15,579 nt of DNA, taken from contig CANJPN010000081.1 of assembly GCA_947475855.1 (NCBI GenBank), forward strand, positions 1 through 15,579. The letters are read 5' to 3'. The notes beneath the pieces were generated by a model, which saw nothing but the letters and a program-made list of their open reading frames with translations, was not told where the DNA came from and did no database searches. The DNA comes from Bradyrhizobiaceae bacterium. GTDB lineage: Bacteria > Pseudomonadota > Alphaproteobacteria > Rhizobiales > Hyphomicrobiaceae. Each line of letters opens with the position of its first letter. Position 1 is the first letter of the stretch. Shown here piece by piece: positions 6,357-13,880 of this stretch. Position numbers and translations under genes: made by a program.

Positions 6357-7417
6357 GGCCCGCCTCCGTCCTTGGTTCGTGACCGCGCAACCACGATTTC
6401 CCGCAGATAGCCGAGCAATCCACGCGGAAAGAAGATCACGACGATCATGAACAGCGCGCCGATCACCATGATCTGATGCGTGGTGATCGTGCCGATCATG
6501 CTCTTGAGGAAAACCAGGATGACCGACCCGTAGAGCGGCCCGATGAGCGTTCCCGTACCACCGATCATCGTGGCCACGATCGCATTGGTCGACGCATCGA
6601 AGTACATCAACTCCGGCGACACGAACCCGCGCAGCATCGGATAAAGCCCGCCGGCTATAGAAGCGATCGTGGATGCCAAAACGAATGCCGCGAGCTTCAA
6701 CCGGTCCGGCCTGTAACCCAGAAACGGCATCCGGTTCTCGTTGATCCGCACCCCCGACAGCGCCCGACCGAACGGCGTGCCCGACAAGTAGAGAAGCCCG
6801 AGATAGATGATCGCGATGACAGCCAGGACGACGAAGAAGAACCCAGCGGGATTATCTGCCTTCGTTTGCCAGAAGCCGAACGACACGTTGACGATGGGTA
6901 TCCCGGTGATGCCGTCGGAAGCTCCGAGTTCCCGCGTATTATAGATTACCTTCGCGACGATCTGCGCGAGACCGTATGTGATCAACGCAAAATAGACACC
7001 CCGCGCGCGGATCGCGATCAACCCGCCGATCAGCCCCGATAGGACGCCGACCAGAATGCTCACGCCCATCACAAGCCAGAAACTCTCGGATACCTGTTTC
7101 AAGACGAGAGCGCCGGCATAAGCACCGAGCCCGAAATAAAGCGCCTGCCCAAGCGACAGCAATCCCGCAAACCCCAGCAGGATGTCGACGCTCAGCGCCA
7201 CAGCGCCGAAGATCAGCGCTTCCGTCGCAAGCCGCAGGTAGAACGTGTCACCCTTGAGACCGTAGGCGACGCCGAACGCCACCGCGCCCGCGAAGAACAC
7301 GATCGAAGCGATATTGAGCGCGCGCCACTCGATACGCTCCTGCGCATAAGCCCTGACTGCAGCCGTTGCGCCGGCTGATCGAGGCGCGCTTGTTGTAACC
7401 GAACCGTCGTCAGCCAT
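6353..7417 (-). CDS. livM: Branched-chain-type ABC importer permease LivM
   Basis: The 354-residue inner-membrane permease has about 35 hydrophilic N-terminal residues, then many hydrophobic helices typical of LivM. The ATPase-contact loop is recognisable in the region GRALSGVRINENRMPFLGY. The family stretch GGTGTLIGPLYGS and the ending FFPRGLLGYLRE are also present. The ATG at 7417 overlaps the end of livH by 8 bases and has a modest GCAGG ribosome site. LivM forms the channel with LivH. The substrate group is set mainly by the binding protein and cannot be read from the permease. Confidence 0.95.
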   Translation of the reverse strand: MADDGSVTTSAPRSAGATAAVRAYAQERIEWRALNIASIVFFAGAVAFGVAYGLKGDTFYLRLATEALIFGAVALSVDILLGFAGLLSLGQALYFGLGAYAGALVLKQVSESFWLVMGVSILVGVLSGLIGGLIAIRARGVYFALITYGLAQIVAKVIYNTRELGASDGITGIPIVNVSFGFWQTKADNPAGFFFVVLAVIAIIYLGLLYLSGTPFGRALSGVRINENRMPFLGYRPDRLKLAAFVLASTIASIAGGLYPMLRGFVSPELMYFDASTNAIVATMIGGTGTLIGPLYGSVILVFLKSMIGTITTHQIMVIGALFMIVVIFFPRGLLGYLREIVVARSRTKDGGGP

Positions 7418-8294
7418 GACCGAGCCTGCCGAACAGTCCTTGTGGACGGAACATCAACACCAGCACCATGATCCCGAACAGGATTGGATCGGTCCAAACC
7501 GGCGAGATGATCAGCGATGCGATGGCCTGGACCTGGGTCAGCAGCAATCCCGCCAGCACCGCCCCCTTGATCGAACCCATGCCGCCGACGATCACGACCG
7601 TGAACGCGATGACGATAAACTCGTGTCCCATGGTCGGAAACACGGAGAAGATGGGCGCCAGCAATATCCCCGCCAGCCCCGCGAGCGCGGTTCCGAAAGC
7701 GAATGTAGCCGAATAAACAGCCGACACCGGCACGCCCAGCGACGATGCCATGTTCCGGTCGAACGCCGCCGCTCGGATCATCGCGCCGAGACTTGTCTTG
7801 TAGATGATCGCCCACACCGCCGCGATGATCGCCGCCCCAAGGAAGATGAGGAACATGCGGTAGGCTGGCAGAAATACGCCAGCCACCTCGATGCCGCCGG
7901 GAATCGGATTGTCCGGCCGCAACGGATTGGGACCGAACACCATTTTCAATCCGTCATAGAAGATCATCGACAGCCCGAGCGTCAGCAGCAGTGTGAGCGT
8001 GTGCCGATCCGCGCTATCGAACACCTGACGCACGAGCAATCGCTCGGTCAGCACCCCGACCGGCAACATCAGCAGCGGCACCAGCGCCACCGCGACCCAG
8101 AAGTTGACCCCGGATGCTAGCAGTACAACGCCGGCATAGGCGCCGATGGCGAAGAACTCGCCATGACTCATGTTGATAACGTCGAGCAAGCCGAAAATGA
8201 TGGTGAGACCCAGCGCCATCAAAACAATGGCAATGCCGAACGCAAACCCGTTCAGCATCTGCGGCGCGAGCACGAATTGCATGTAATCGAGCAT
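7410..8294 (-). CDS. livH: Branched-chain-type ABC importer permease LivH
   Basis: The 294-residue inner-membrane permease has the LivH N-terminal family block GLTIIFGLLDVINMSHGEFF, the ATPase-contact region MIRAAAFDRNMASSLGV and the conserved GGMGSIKGA near the C-terminus; the ending MFRPQGLFGR is also typical. No clear ribosome site precedes the ATG at 8294 (the upstream bases are CCCCCGCTCTC), and Met5 is a possible alternative start. It follows the binding-protein gene after 105 bases that contain a strong hairpin, and overlaps livM by 8 bases. It works as the partner of LivM. Confidence 0.94.
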   Translation of the reverse strand: MLDYMQFVLAPQMLNGFAFGIAIVLMALGLTIIFGLLDVINMSHGEFFAIGAYAGVVLLASGVNFWVAVALVPLLMLPVGVLTERLLVRQVFDSADRHTLTLLLTLGLSMIFYDGLKMVFGPNPLRPDNPIPGGIEVAGVFLPAYRMFLIFLGAAIIAAVWAIIYKTSLGAMIRAAAFDRNMASSLGVPVSAVYSATFAFGTALAGLAGILLAPIFSVFPTMGHEFIVIAFTVVIVGGMGSIKGAVLAGLLLTQVQAIASLIISPVWTDPILFGIMVLVLMFRPQGLFGRLGHG

Positions 8295-8364
8295 GAGAGC
8301 GGGGGACGCTGTCCTTTAGGGTGCAATCGCGCAAGCAAGCAAAGCACTGGGCCTTTCAATCGAC

Positions 8365-8392
8365 GGGTGCGGTAACCAGCGCTACCGCACCC
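8365..8392 (-). repeat. Perfect 10-bp intercistronic hairpin after the binding-protein gene
   Basis: GGGTGCGGTA (8365-8374) and TACCGCACCC (8383-8392) are exact inverted repeats around an eight-base loop. On the transcript the stem begins seven bases after the binding-protein stop codon. No T-run follows, so full termination is unlikely. Hairpins at this place in ABC importer operons are known to stabilise the upstream mRNA, so the binding protein is made in excess over the permeases; that role here is inference. Confidence 0.65.
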
Positions 8393-8399
8393 TGCTCGA

Positions 8400-9572
8400 C
8401 TACCACTTCGTGCATAGATCCGGGCCCGCCGCCTTTTCGCCGTCGACCTTGGCGAGCGGATGGTAGGTCTTGCCTTTCAACTCCAGCGCATACATGTCCT
8501 GGATCGCCTGATGGTCACCCGCACGCATCACCTTCTTGCCGGCCACGCCATCCCAAGCAAGACCGCGCATCGCCGCCCGGACCTTGTCTGCGTCGACTGA
8601 CCCGGCCTTCTCCACGGCGGCCTTGTAGAAATCCAGCACCGTATAGGTATCGGCCGCGTAGAGATTGGCCTCGATTTTTGCTGCAGCCTTGAACTTTTCC
8701 GCGAATACCTTGTTCGCGGGAGTGTCGATCAGCGTCGAATAGTTGCCCGACGTAATGAAGCCTTCGGCCGCATTGCCCATCGCATCGAGATTGTCTGACG
8801 TGACGGCTGCCGAGTTACCGATCAGCTTCATGTTGGTGAGACCGTACTCCTTGAGCTGCGACAGCAGCCGCACGCTGTCCGTACCGCCTGTCGACATGTA
8901 CAGCACGTCGGGACGAGCAGCCCGCATCTGGCCGAAGAATTGCGAGTAGTCTTTGGCGCCGAGCGGTGCATAGACTTCACCTGCCGTCGTCGCGCCGAGC
9001 TTCTCGGCTTCCTTCTTGAATTCCGCGATCGTCGAGCGGCCCATCTCGTAGTCAGGTCCGAGATAGTAGACCTTGGCACCCTTCTTGAAGTCGGCAGCCC
9101 ATAGTGCCAGCGCAGAGGCCTGCATACCCGCCGAAGGATTTACGCGAAACACGTTGGGCGAGCATCGGTCGCCCGTGATTGCATTGGAAAACGAGACAGT
9201 CGTCGCCAGCAGCCGGTTGTTGCGCTCGGCGACTTGCCCCACGGCCAGCGTCAAGCCCGAGTGCACAGTGCCGGTCAGGAAGTCGACCTTGTCGACCTGG
9301 AACAGCTTCTCCGCCCGCTGCGTCGCAGTAGCCGGATTGCTCTCCCCATCCTCGTACACCAGCACCACCTTGCGGCCCATGATACCGCCAGCGGCGTTGA
9401 TCTCGGCCGCCCGCATATCGAGCGCGACCTTGATGACCTGTCCGATCGAGGCGAACGGGCCCGTAAACGGCGGCAGCGCCCCGACCTTGATATCCTGGGC
9501 CACTGCAGCAGTCGTGCCCAGCAGCGTCGCCGCGACGGCGAGCTTGGCAATGAGTGTTGAATTCCGGATCAT
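8400..9572 (-). CDS. Periplasmic substrate-binding protein of LivK type (type 1 fold)
   Basis: With the ATG at 9572 the protein has 390 residues and a clear signal peptide ending AAVA|Q at residue 25. GGGAGGAG lies about 7 bases upstream, so this start is preferred over an in-frame start at 9650 that would bury the signal. The mature part opens DIKVGALPPFTGPFASIGQ, as in type 1 ABC receptors for amino acids, amides or aromatic acids. Other family marks are LGPDYEMGRS and AKDYSQFFGQM. At the place where LivJ has the Glu that holds the ligand ammonium group, the sequence reads GGTDSVR, with no Glu. An amino-acid substrate is therefore doubtful (alignment by eye). C137 and C387 may form a disulfide. 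It is the first gene of the livHMGF unit and feeds LivHM. Confidence 0.93.
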   Translation of the reverse strand: MIRNSTLIAKLAVAATLLGTTAAVAQDIKVGALPPFTGPFASIGQVIKVALDMRAAEINAAGGIMGRKVVLVYEDGESNPATATQRAEKLFQVDKVDFLTGTVHSGLTLAVGQVAERNNRLLATTVSFSNAITGDRCSPNVFRVNPSAGMQASALALWAADFKKGAKVYYLGPDYEMGRSTIAEFKKEAEKLGATTAGEVYAPLGAKDYSQFFGQMRAARPDVLYMSTGGTDSVRLLSQLKEYGLTNMKLIGNSAAVTSDNLDAMGNAAEGFITSGNYSTLIDTPANKVFAEKFKAAAKIEANLYAADTYTVLDFYKAAVEKAGSVDADKVRAAMRGLAWDGVAGKKVMRAGDHQAIQDMYALELKGKTYHPLAKVDGEKAAGPDLCTKW

Positions 9573-9623
9573 AAAGTACTCCTCCCTGACAGGTCTTGGT
9601 TTCTGGCCGTGCCTTATCTTCGA

Positions 9624-9651
9624 TCTATAACCATTTTCTCGACGCGGCAAA
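9624..9651 (-). promoter_or_regulatory. Possible sigma-70-type promoter for the liv operon
   Basis: On the minus strand TTTGCC (at 9646-9651) and TATAGA (at 9624-9629) are separated by 16 bases, about 50 bases before the binding-protein start codon. Matches to the consensus are only partial, but this is the only AT-rich spot in the 154-base gap between Bug receptor 1 and the binding-protein gene. Read-through from the upstream genes is also possible. Confidence 0.35.
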
Positions 9652-9706
9652 GACCGCTTCGCATTCCTATGCCTTCTGGTATGGCCCCGGGAAATTCCGG
9701 AACAGG

Positions 9707-9728
9707 AGCGCCGTTCAACTTCGGCGCT
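9707..9728 (-). repeat. 7-bp hairpin overlapping the stop codon of Bug receptor 1
   Basis: AGCGCCG (9707-9713) and CGGCGCT (9722-9728) are exact inverted repeats with an eight-base loop. In the transcript the stem starts within the TAG stop codon of the upstream gene. There is no T-run after it, so it may be a weak or Rho-assisted 3' end, or an mRNA-stabilising element before the liv genes. Confidence 0.45.
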
Positions 9729-10746
9729 AGTTGCCGATGATCTTCTTCACCCGCTCCACGATCGGTTTTGGCGTCGCGTAGATGTCAGCGATCATCTGCT
9801 GAATTCGCTCCCCCGACACGGGCTTGACCTCGAGATTGCGCTGCTTGGCAACTGCCAGAAACGCCGGATCCTGGAGCATACTCTCGAACGCCTTGCGCAG
9901 TATCGCGACCCGATCCGCGGGCACACCCGGCGGCGCTATGAACGGCCTGGCCATGTCGAGCTGCGCCAATACCACCTTGATGAACCGGGTATCCTCCGCT
10001 GAAGGCTTGAGATCCTCGAGGATATGGGTCGCGTTCGGAAACGTCGGATGCCGCCAGGTGCCGAGCTGAACGACCACCGACGCCTGGCCTGAGCTGATCG
10101 GTCCTATGAAACTCGAGGTCACGCTGGACACCCACATGCCGCAGGACCCGTCGAGCTCGCCGCGCTCCGCTGCCAGAAAGACCTCGTTCGTGCTCTTGTA
10201 GCCTTGCACAACGCGGATCTTGGTACCGAAAACCTCATTGAGCAGCAGCGCGTCCGTCGTTGGTACAGCGGACGGACCGGTGGACCCGACCGTCACCTCG
10301 CCCTTCTTCATCAGGTCGGCCCAAGTCGAGATACCCGTCCGCTTCCAAAACATGCAGGTCGAAACATCCTGCGCCGCACTGACCAGCCAGTTGAACTTCG
10401 TCGGATCGAAATTCGCCCCCTGCGCCTCGATCAAAGGATCTGTCACCATCCATGGCGCCAGCAGACTGATGAACGTGCCGTCCTTGGGATCTGCGGCATA
10501 AACGAGGTTGGCGTCTGTCCGCCCCCCCGCGCCCGGGCGATTGACCGGCTTGATGATGGGGTGGCCGGGAATATGATTGCCCAGAAACTGGGCGACCAGC
10601 CTCATGTAGTTGTCGAACCCACCACCGGTGCCGAACCCTGTAGTGATCGTGATCGTCTTGCCTTGATAGAAATCCTGAGCCGGTGCATGTGCGCAGCCGA
10701 ACGTAGCCATGAAGCAGACCAACGCGAGCAGTTTCCATCGCGGCAT
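9727..10746 (-). CDS. Bug/TctC-type periplasmic solute receptor (receptor 1)
   Basis: The 339-residue protein belongs to the TTT-receptor/Bug family, which captures carboxylates and similar small solutes. After a signal peptide (about 1-23, APA|Q) it reads FYQGKTITITTGFGTGGGFD, then IPGHPIIKPVNRPGAGG (about 59-75) and DPKDGT, the two ligand loops typical of the subgroup with a GGG.D first loop. Cys18 in the signal (FGCAHA) is a poor lipobox, so a lipoprotein is unlikely. Extra cysteines occur in the mature part. The ATG at 10746 has a G-rich upstream stretch (GGGGGC). No TctA/TctB membrane genes are nearby; the next genes are an ABC importer, which has its own receptor. It may work with distant membrane parts, with the Liv permease, or as a sensor. 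The ligand is unknown. Confidence 0.9.
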   Translation of the reverse strand: MPRWKLLALVCFMATFGCAHAPAQDFYQGKTITITTGFGTGGGFDNYMRLVAQFLGNHIPGHPIIKPVNRPGAGGRTDANLVYAADPKDGTFISLLAPWMVTDPLIEAQGANFDPTKFNWLVSAAQDVSTCMFWKRTGISTWADLMKKGEVTVGSTGPSAVPTTDALLLNEVFGTKIRVVQGYKSTNEVFLAAERGELDGSCGMWVSSVTSSFIGPISSGQASVVVQLGTWRHPTFPNATHILEDLKPSAEDTRFIKVVLAQLDMARPFIAPPGVPADRVAILRKAFESMLQDPAFLAVAKQRNLEVKPVSGERIQQMIADIYATPKPIVERVKKIIGN

Positions 10747-10861
10747 CGATTCGCCCCCAGGCTCCGCTGACGTTCAGCAGGTGTATGCTCCTTGCCCCTC
10801 AACGTGGCACAACCCCAAAGCCCCCGCAACGCATCGGCCGCGAAAACCCACGAAACCGACG

Positions 10862-12592
10862 TCAGCCTGCCCGTGAAAGAACCGCGGCAGCTTGCATCGC
10901 CTGGATGCCGACCTTGGCCAGTTGGTTCGTCTTGTCGATCGCCAGCGCCTGCCGATAATCGGCCATCGCCAGATCGTTGCGCCCTGTTGCGGCATGTGAC
11001 TGCCCGCGCAGCGCATACGCGTTGGCGAATGTCGGGCTTGCTTTCAGGGCCTGCCCGTAGGCTGCAACGGCTGCATCGTGATTGCCCACATGAGCTTGAG
11101 CGCGGCCGCGGTTGAAGTAAGGGTAGGCATCCCGGGGGTTGAGTTCGATCGCCTTGCTGAAGTCGGCCAAGGCAGCCGGAGCGCGATTGGCTGCCAGATG
11201 AACCACCCCGCGGCAGTTGAACCCGATCGACAGTGTCGGTCCCGCATCGATGGCCTTGCCACAAGCGATCAGGGCGTCCTCCAACCGACCCGCGCTGATG
11301 AACAGCGAGCCACGTTGTACGTGCGCCGGGGCGAACTTCGCGTTGATTGCAATAGCACGATCCTGGTCTGCCATCGCGCGCCCGAGATCGCCTTTCCGCG
11401 TATAGGCAAGGCCCCTCGCATGGAAGCTCGCCGGGTCATTTGGCGCCACCGCAACAAGCCTGTTGAAAGCGACGATCGCACCGTTGAGGTCTCCCCTGGC
11501 GAGCCGTTCCTCGCCCTTCGAAAGGATCGTCTTGGGATCGGTCTCTGTCGCGAGTGGATCGACCGCCACTTGGGTTGACGGCGCCGCCTGGACCGGTGCC
11601 GCAGCCTGCGGTGCTGCCGATGCCGGCACAACCGGGGACACAGGAGGCGCCGCTGGCGGAACCACCGCTGGCGCCGGCGCCGCAGGGACCTGAGCGGGCA
11701 TCGGAATGGGAACGATCACCGGCCGCGCTGAAGACGGCGCAACCGGTGCGGGGGCCGCCGGTGCCGGGGCCGCCGGTGCCGGCGCTGCCATTGGAACGGC
11801 AGCCGGCGCCGCCGCTGTTTGCGTGACCTTGGGTGCTGGTGCCGGGGGGCTGATGACTGGCTTGTCTTGAACCTCCGGGGTCTTCCCCTGAAGCGCCAAC
11901 GCCGCCTGACGGCGCTGCTGTGCCAACGTATTGCCGGGCTGAACGTCCAGCACCCGCTCGAGATCAACGACCGCGCGGTCGAACTCCCCGCGCATGGCAC
12001 GAGCGTCGGCCCGTTCGATCAGAGCGAACACATACTTCGGCGAGATCGCGATGGCACGATCGAGATCCGCGATGGCTTCGACCGGTCTGCCCTGCAGCCT
12101 GAACATGAATCCCCGCACCGCCAGCGCCTGCGAGTTCATGGGTTCGATGTCCACTGCGCGGCCGAGATCAACGCCAGCGCGAGCGTAGTCGGCCTTTTTC
12201 GCCAGCACGAAGCCCCGATTAATGAGCGCCAGGACATAGTTCGGCGCCAATGACAGCGCCGCGTTGAGATCAGGCAAAGCTTGATCGTAGCGCCCTTGGT
12301 TGATCGCAAGCGACGCCCGGAAGCCGAAGGCCTCCGCATTCTCCGGATTGATCTCCAGCGCGCGATTGACGTCGGCCCCACCGAGATCGAACCGCTTCTG
12401 GATACCGTAAGCCCGGCCTCTGAGCGCAAGTGCGGTAGACAAATCGGCAGCGCTCGTCCCCGCGGCCGCGACCAATTCCGAGCAGCCCGCAATCGCCCGC
12501 ACGGCGTCCCCTGACCGGCACTCGGTCATCGGTGTCGCGAACACCGCCGTTGTCGAAAGCAGCAGCGCAGCAAGGGCGGTCGTGATACGCAT
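10862..12592 (-). CDS. Periplasmic tetratricopeptide-repeat protein with Ala/Pro-rich linker
   Basis: The 576-residue protein starts with a signal peptide (about 1-19, VFA|T) and a short segment with C25 and C37 (CRSGDAVRAIAGC), a pairing common in alphaproteobacterial TPR proteins. Five 34-residue TPR units span about 52-221. A disordered Ala/Pro/Val-rich linker covers about 245-345. Six more TPR units span about 354-557. Typical unit ends are ALEINPEN, AIAISPKY and AIELNPRD. TPR stacks bind other proteins, so this is probably an exported scaffold or assembly factor; its partner is unknown. The ATG at 12592 has GGGAGA 7 bases upstream. It is 115 bases upstream of Bug receptor 1 on the same strand and divergent from Bug receptor 2. 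Confidence 0.88.
   Translation of the reverse strand: MRITTALAALLLSTTAVFATPMTECRSGDAVRAIAGCSELVAAAGTSAADLSTALALRGRAYGIQKRFDLGGADVNRALEINPENAEAFGFRASLAINQGRYDQALPDLNAALSLAPNYVLALINRGFVLAKKADYARAGVDLGRAVDIEPMNSQALAVRGFMFRLQGRPVEAIADLDRAIAISPKYVFALIERADARAMRGEFDRAVVDLERVLDVQPGNTLAQQRRQAALALQGKTPEVQDKPVISPPAPAPKVTQTAAAPAAVPMAAPAPAAPAPAAPAPVAPSSARPVIVPIPMPAQVPAAPAPAVVPPAAPPVSPVVPASAAPQAAAPVQAAPSTQVAVDPLATETDPKTILSKGEERLARGDLNGAIVAFNRLVAVAPNDPASFHARGLAYTRKGDLGRAMADQDRAIAINAKFAPAHVQRGSLFISAGRLEDALIACGKAIDAGPTLSIGFNCRGVVHLAANRAPAALADFSKAIELNPRDAYPYFNRGRAQAHVGNHDAAVAAYGQALKASPTFANAYALRGQSHAATGRNDLAMADYRQALAIDKTNQLAKVGIQAMQAAAVLSRAG
11751..11780. repeat. Two exact 15-base tandem copies in the TPR-protein linker
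   Basis: GGGGCCGCCGGTGCC occurs twice in a row, followed by a partial third copy. On the minus strand it codes for repeated Ala-Pro-Ala-Ala-Pro. The unit is a multiple of three, so slippage would change linker length without shifting the frame. Confidence 0.7.
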
Positions 12593-12873
12593 GGTCGTCT
12601 CCCGGTCGTCTCGTTACATCGGGGCCAATTCGGCATCTCCCTCATGAGACTTTGCCTGGAGCAGCCCGCTCCCGCTGTTCCGTCCGAAACATCGGCGCCG
12701 ATGCGCGCTCCGCACCGGAGCCCGCGCACGGGTTGCATCAACCCCAAGACCGACCATGCAGCCGTCGCCAGCCACCAACTCCGGCACCGGCAATGGCACC
12801 GGCAACGGTTGTGCCCTTGCAGCCCGTGGTCTATGTCCTGGCCCGCGATACACCGGATCGGGAGAGAAACGTG
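12593..12873. promoter_or_regulatory. Divergent intergenic region between TPR gene and Bug receptor 2
   Basis: These 281 bases separate two divergent start codons and must hold promoters for both. I found no clear -35/-10 pair. A 12-base near-exact tandem repeat (GGCACCGGCAAT then GGCACCGGCAAC, 12783-12806) is visible. The Bug receptor reading frame stays open back to 12652, but the encoded stretch is Pro/Arg-rich without family similarity. The region is treated as non-coding. Confidence 0.4.
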
Positions 12874-13863
12874 ATGTCACGATTGACCAACGCAGGGCGC
12901 TTGTTCGCTGCAGCATTCTTGGGTCTCGCGGTACCAGCAGCGGTCCCCGCCATGGCCCAGCAGGCGTTTCCCAACCAACCCCTGAAGCTCGTCATCCCTT
13001 TGGCCGCCGGCGGCGTCGGTGACACCACCGCCAGGCTCGTCGCGGAAATGATGGGCGACAAACTCGGCCAGCGCATCGTCATCGAGAACATCCCCGGCCC
13101 CGGCGGCAATGCAGCAGCTCGCGCCGTACTCCAACAGCCTGCCGACGGCCACACGATGATGCTGCTGACCAACGGCACGGCAATCGGCGTCACGCTGCTG
13201 AAGACGATGTCGTACAATCCGGTCAAGGAATTCGAGCCCGTCGCGAAGTTCGGCTACTTCGAGTTCTTCTTCGCAACCCGTGGCGATGGCCCGCACAAGA
13301 CGATGGCCGAGCTCATCGCTTCGGCAAAAGCCAATCCGGGCAAGCTCAACGTCGGCACGACCACGACAGGCAGCACGCAGCATCTGACGGCGCTGCTCTT
13401 GAAGTCGACCGCAGGCATCGAGTTCCAGTGGGTCCCGTTCAAGACGACGCCGGACCTTTTGATCGCACTGATCCGCGGCGACATCGACATGACCGTCGAG
13501 GCTTATTCCGCACTGAAGGGCAATGCAGACGACGGCAAGATCCGCATCCTCGCGGCTTCATCCGCAGCCCGCTCGCCTGCTGCCCCCGCCATCCCTGGCG
13601 CCAGGGAATCTGGCGCGGGCGATGCCATGGATGTCGTCGCCTGGAACGGCGTGTTCGTGAAAGCCGGCACGCCTCCCGCCGCAATCTCTACACTCAACAA
13701 AGCCGCGGCGGACGCCTTGAGCGACACCCGCCTCAAACAGCGCCTGCTCGATCTCGGCATCACCGCGGAAGCCGGCACGCCCAAGCAGATGGGCGACCTG
13801 CTGCAATCAGAGATAGCCCGCTGGGCCAAAGTCATCGAAGCCAACAAGCTGCAACAGCAATAA
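12874..13863 (+). CDS. Bug/TctC-type periplasmic solute receptor (receptor 2)
   Basis: Starting at the ATG at 12874, with GGAGA 8 bases upstream, the protein has 329 residues and a signal peptide ending PAMA|Q at residue 28. A GTG one codon earlier is an equal alternative. The mature part shows the Bug pattern: FPNQPLKLVIPLAAGGVGD (first ligand loop), VIENIPGPGGNAAARAV (second loop) and DGHTMML. The fold is a two-domain receptor for carboxylates or similar solutes. It differs clearly from receptor 1 (AAGGVGD against FGTGGGFD), so the two are not recent duplicates. It is followed after 17 bases by an MmgE/PrpD gene, a pairing that suggests capture of the compound, or a relative, that the enzyme handles (inference). 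No TctA/TctB genes are in view. Confidence 0.93.
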   Translation: MSRLTNAGRLFAAAFLGLAVPAAVPAMAQQAFPNQPLKLVIPLAAGGVGDTTARLVAEMMGDKLGQRIVIENIPGPGGNAAARAVLQQPADGHTMMLLTNGTAIGVTLLKTMSYNPVKEFEPVAKFGYFEFFFATRGDGPHKTMAELIASAKANPGKLNVGTTTTGSTQHLTALLLKSTAGIEFQWVPFKTTPDLLIALIRGDIDMTVEAYSALKGNADDGKIRILAASSAARSPAAPAIPGARESGAGDAMDVVAWNGVFVKAGTPPAAISTLNKAAADALSDTRLKQRLLDLGITAEAGTPKQMGDLLQSEIARWAKVIEANKLQQQ

Positions 13864-13880
13864 GCGGAATTGAGTACATC

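Noticed and set aside
9573..9650. Longer start of the ABC binding protein
   Set aside because: Adds 26 charged residues ahead of a clear signal peptide; the ATG at 9572 has a strong ribosome site.
12652..12873. Longer N-terminus for Bug receptor 2
   Set aside because: It would place about 74 Pro/Arg-rich residues before an obvious signal peptide that has its own ribosome site.
13428..13880. In-frame extension of the MmgE/PrpD gene to 622 codons (possible fusion)
   Set aside because: The added part reads the Bug receptor gene in the wrong frame and is Arg/His-rich; the ATG at 13881 matches the family start.
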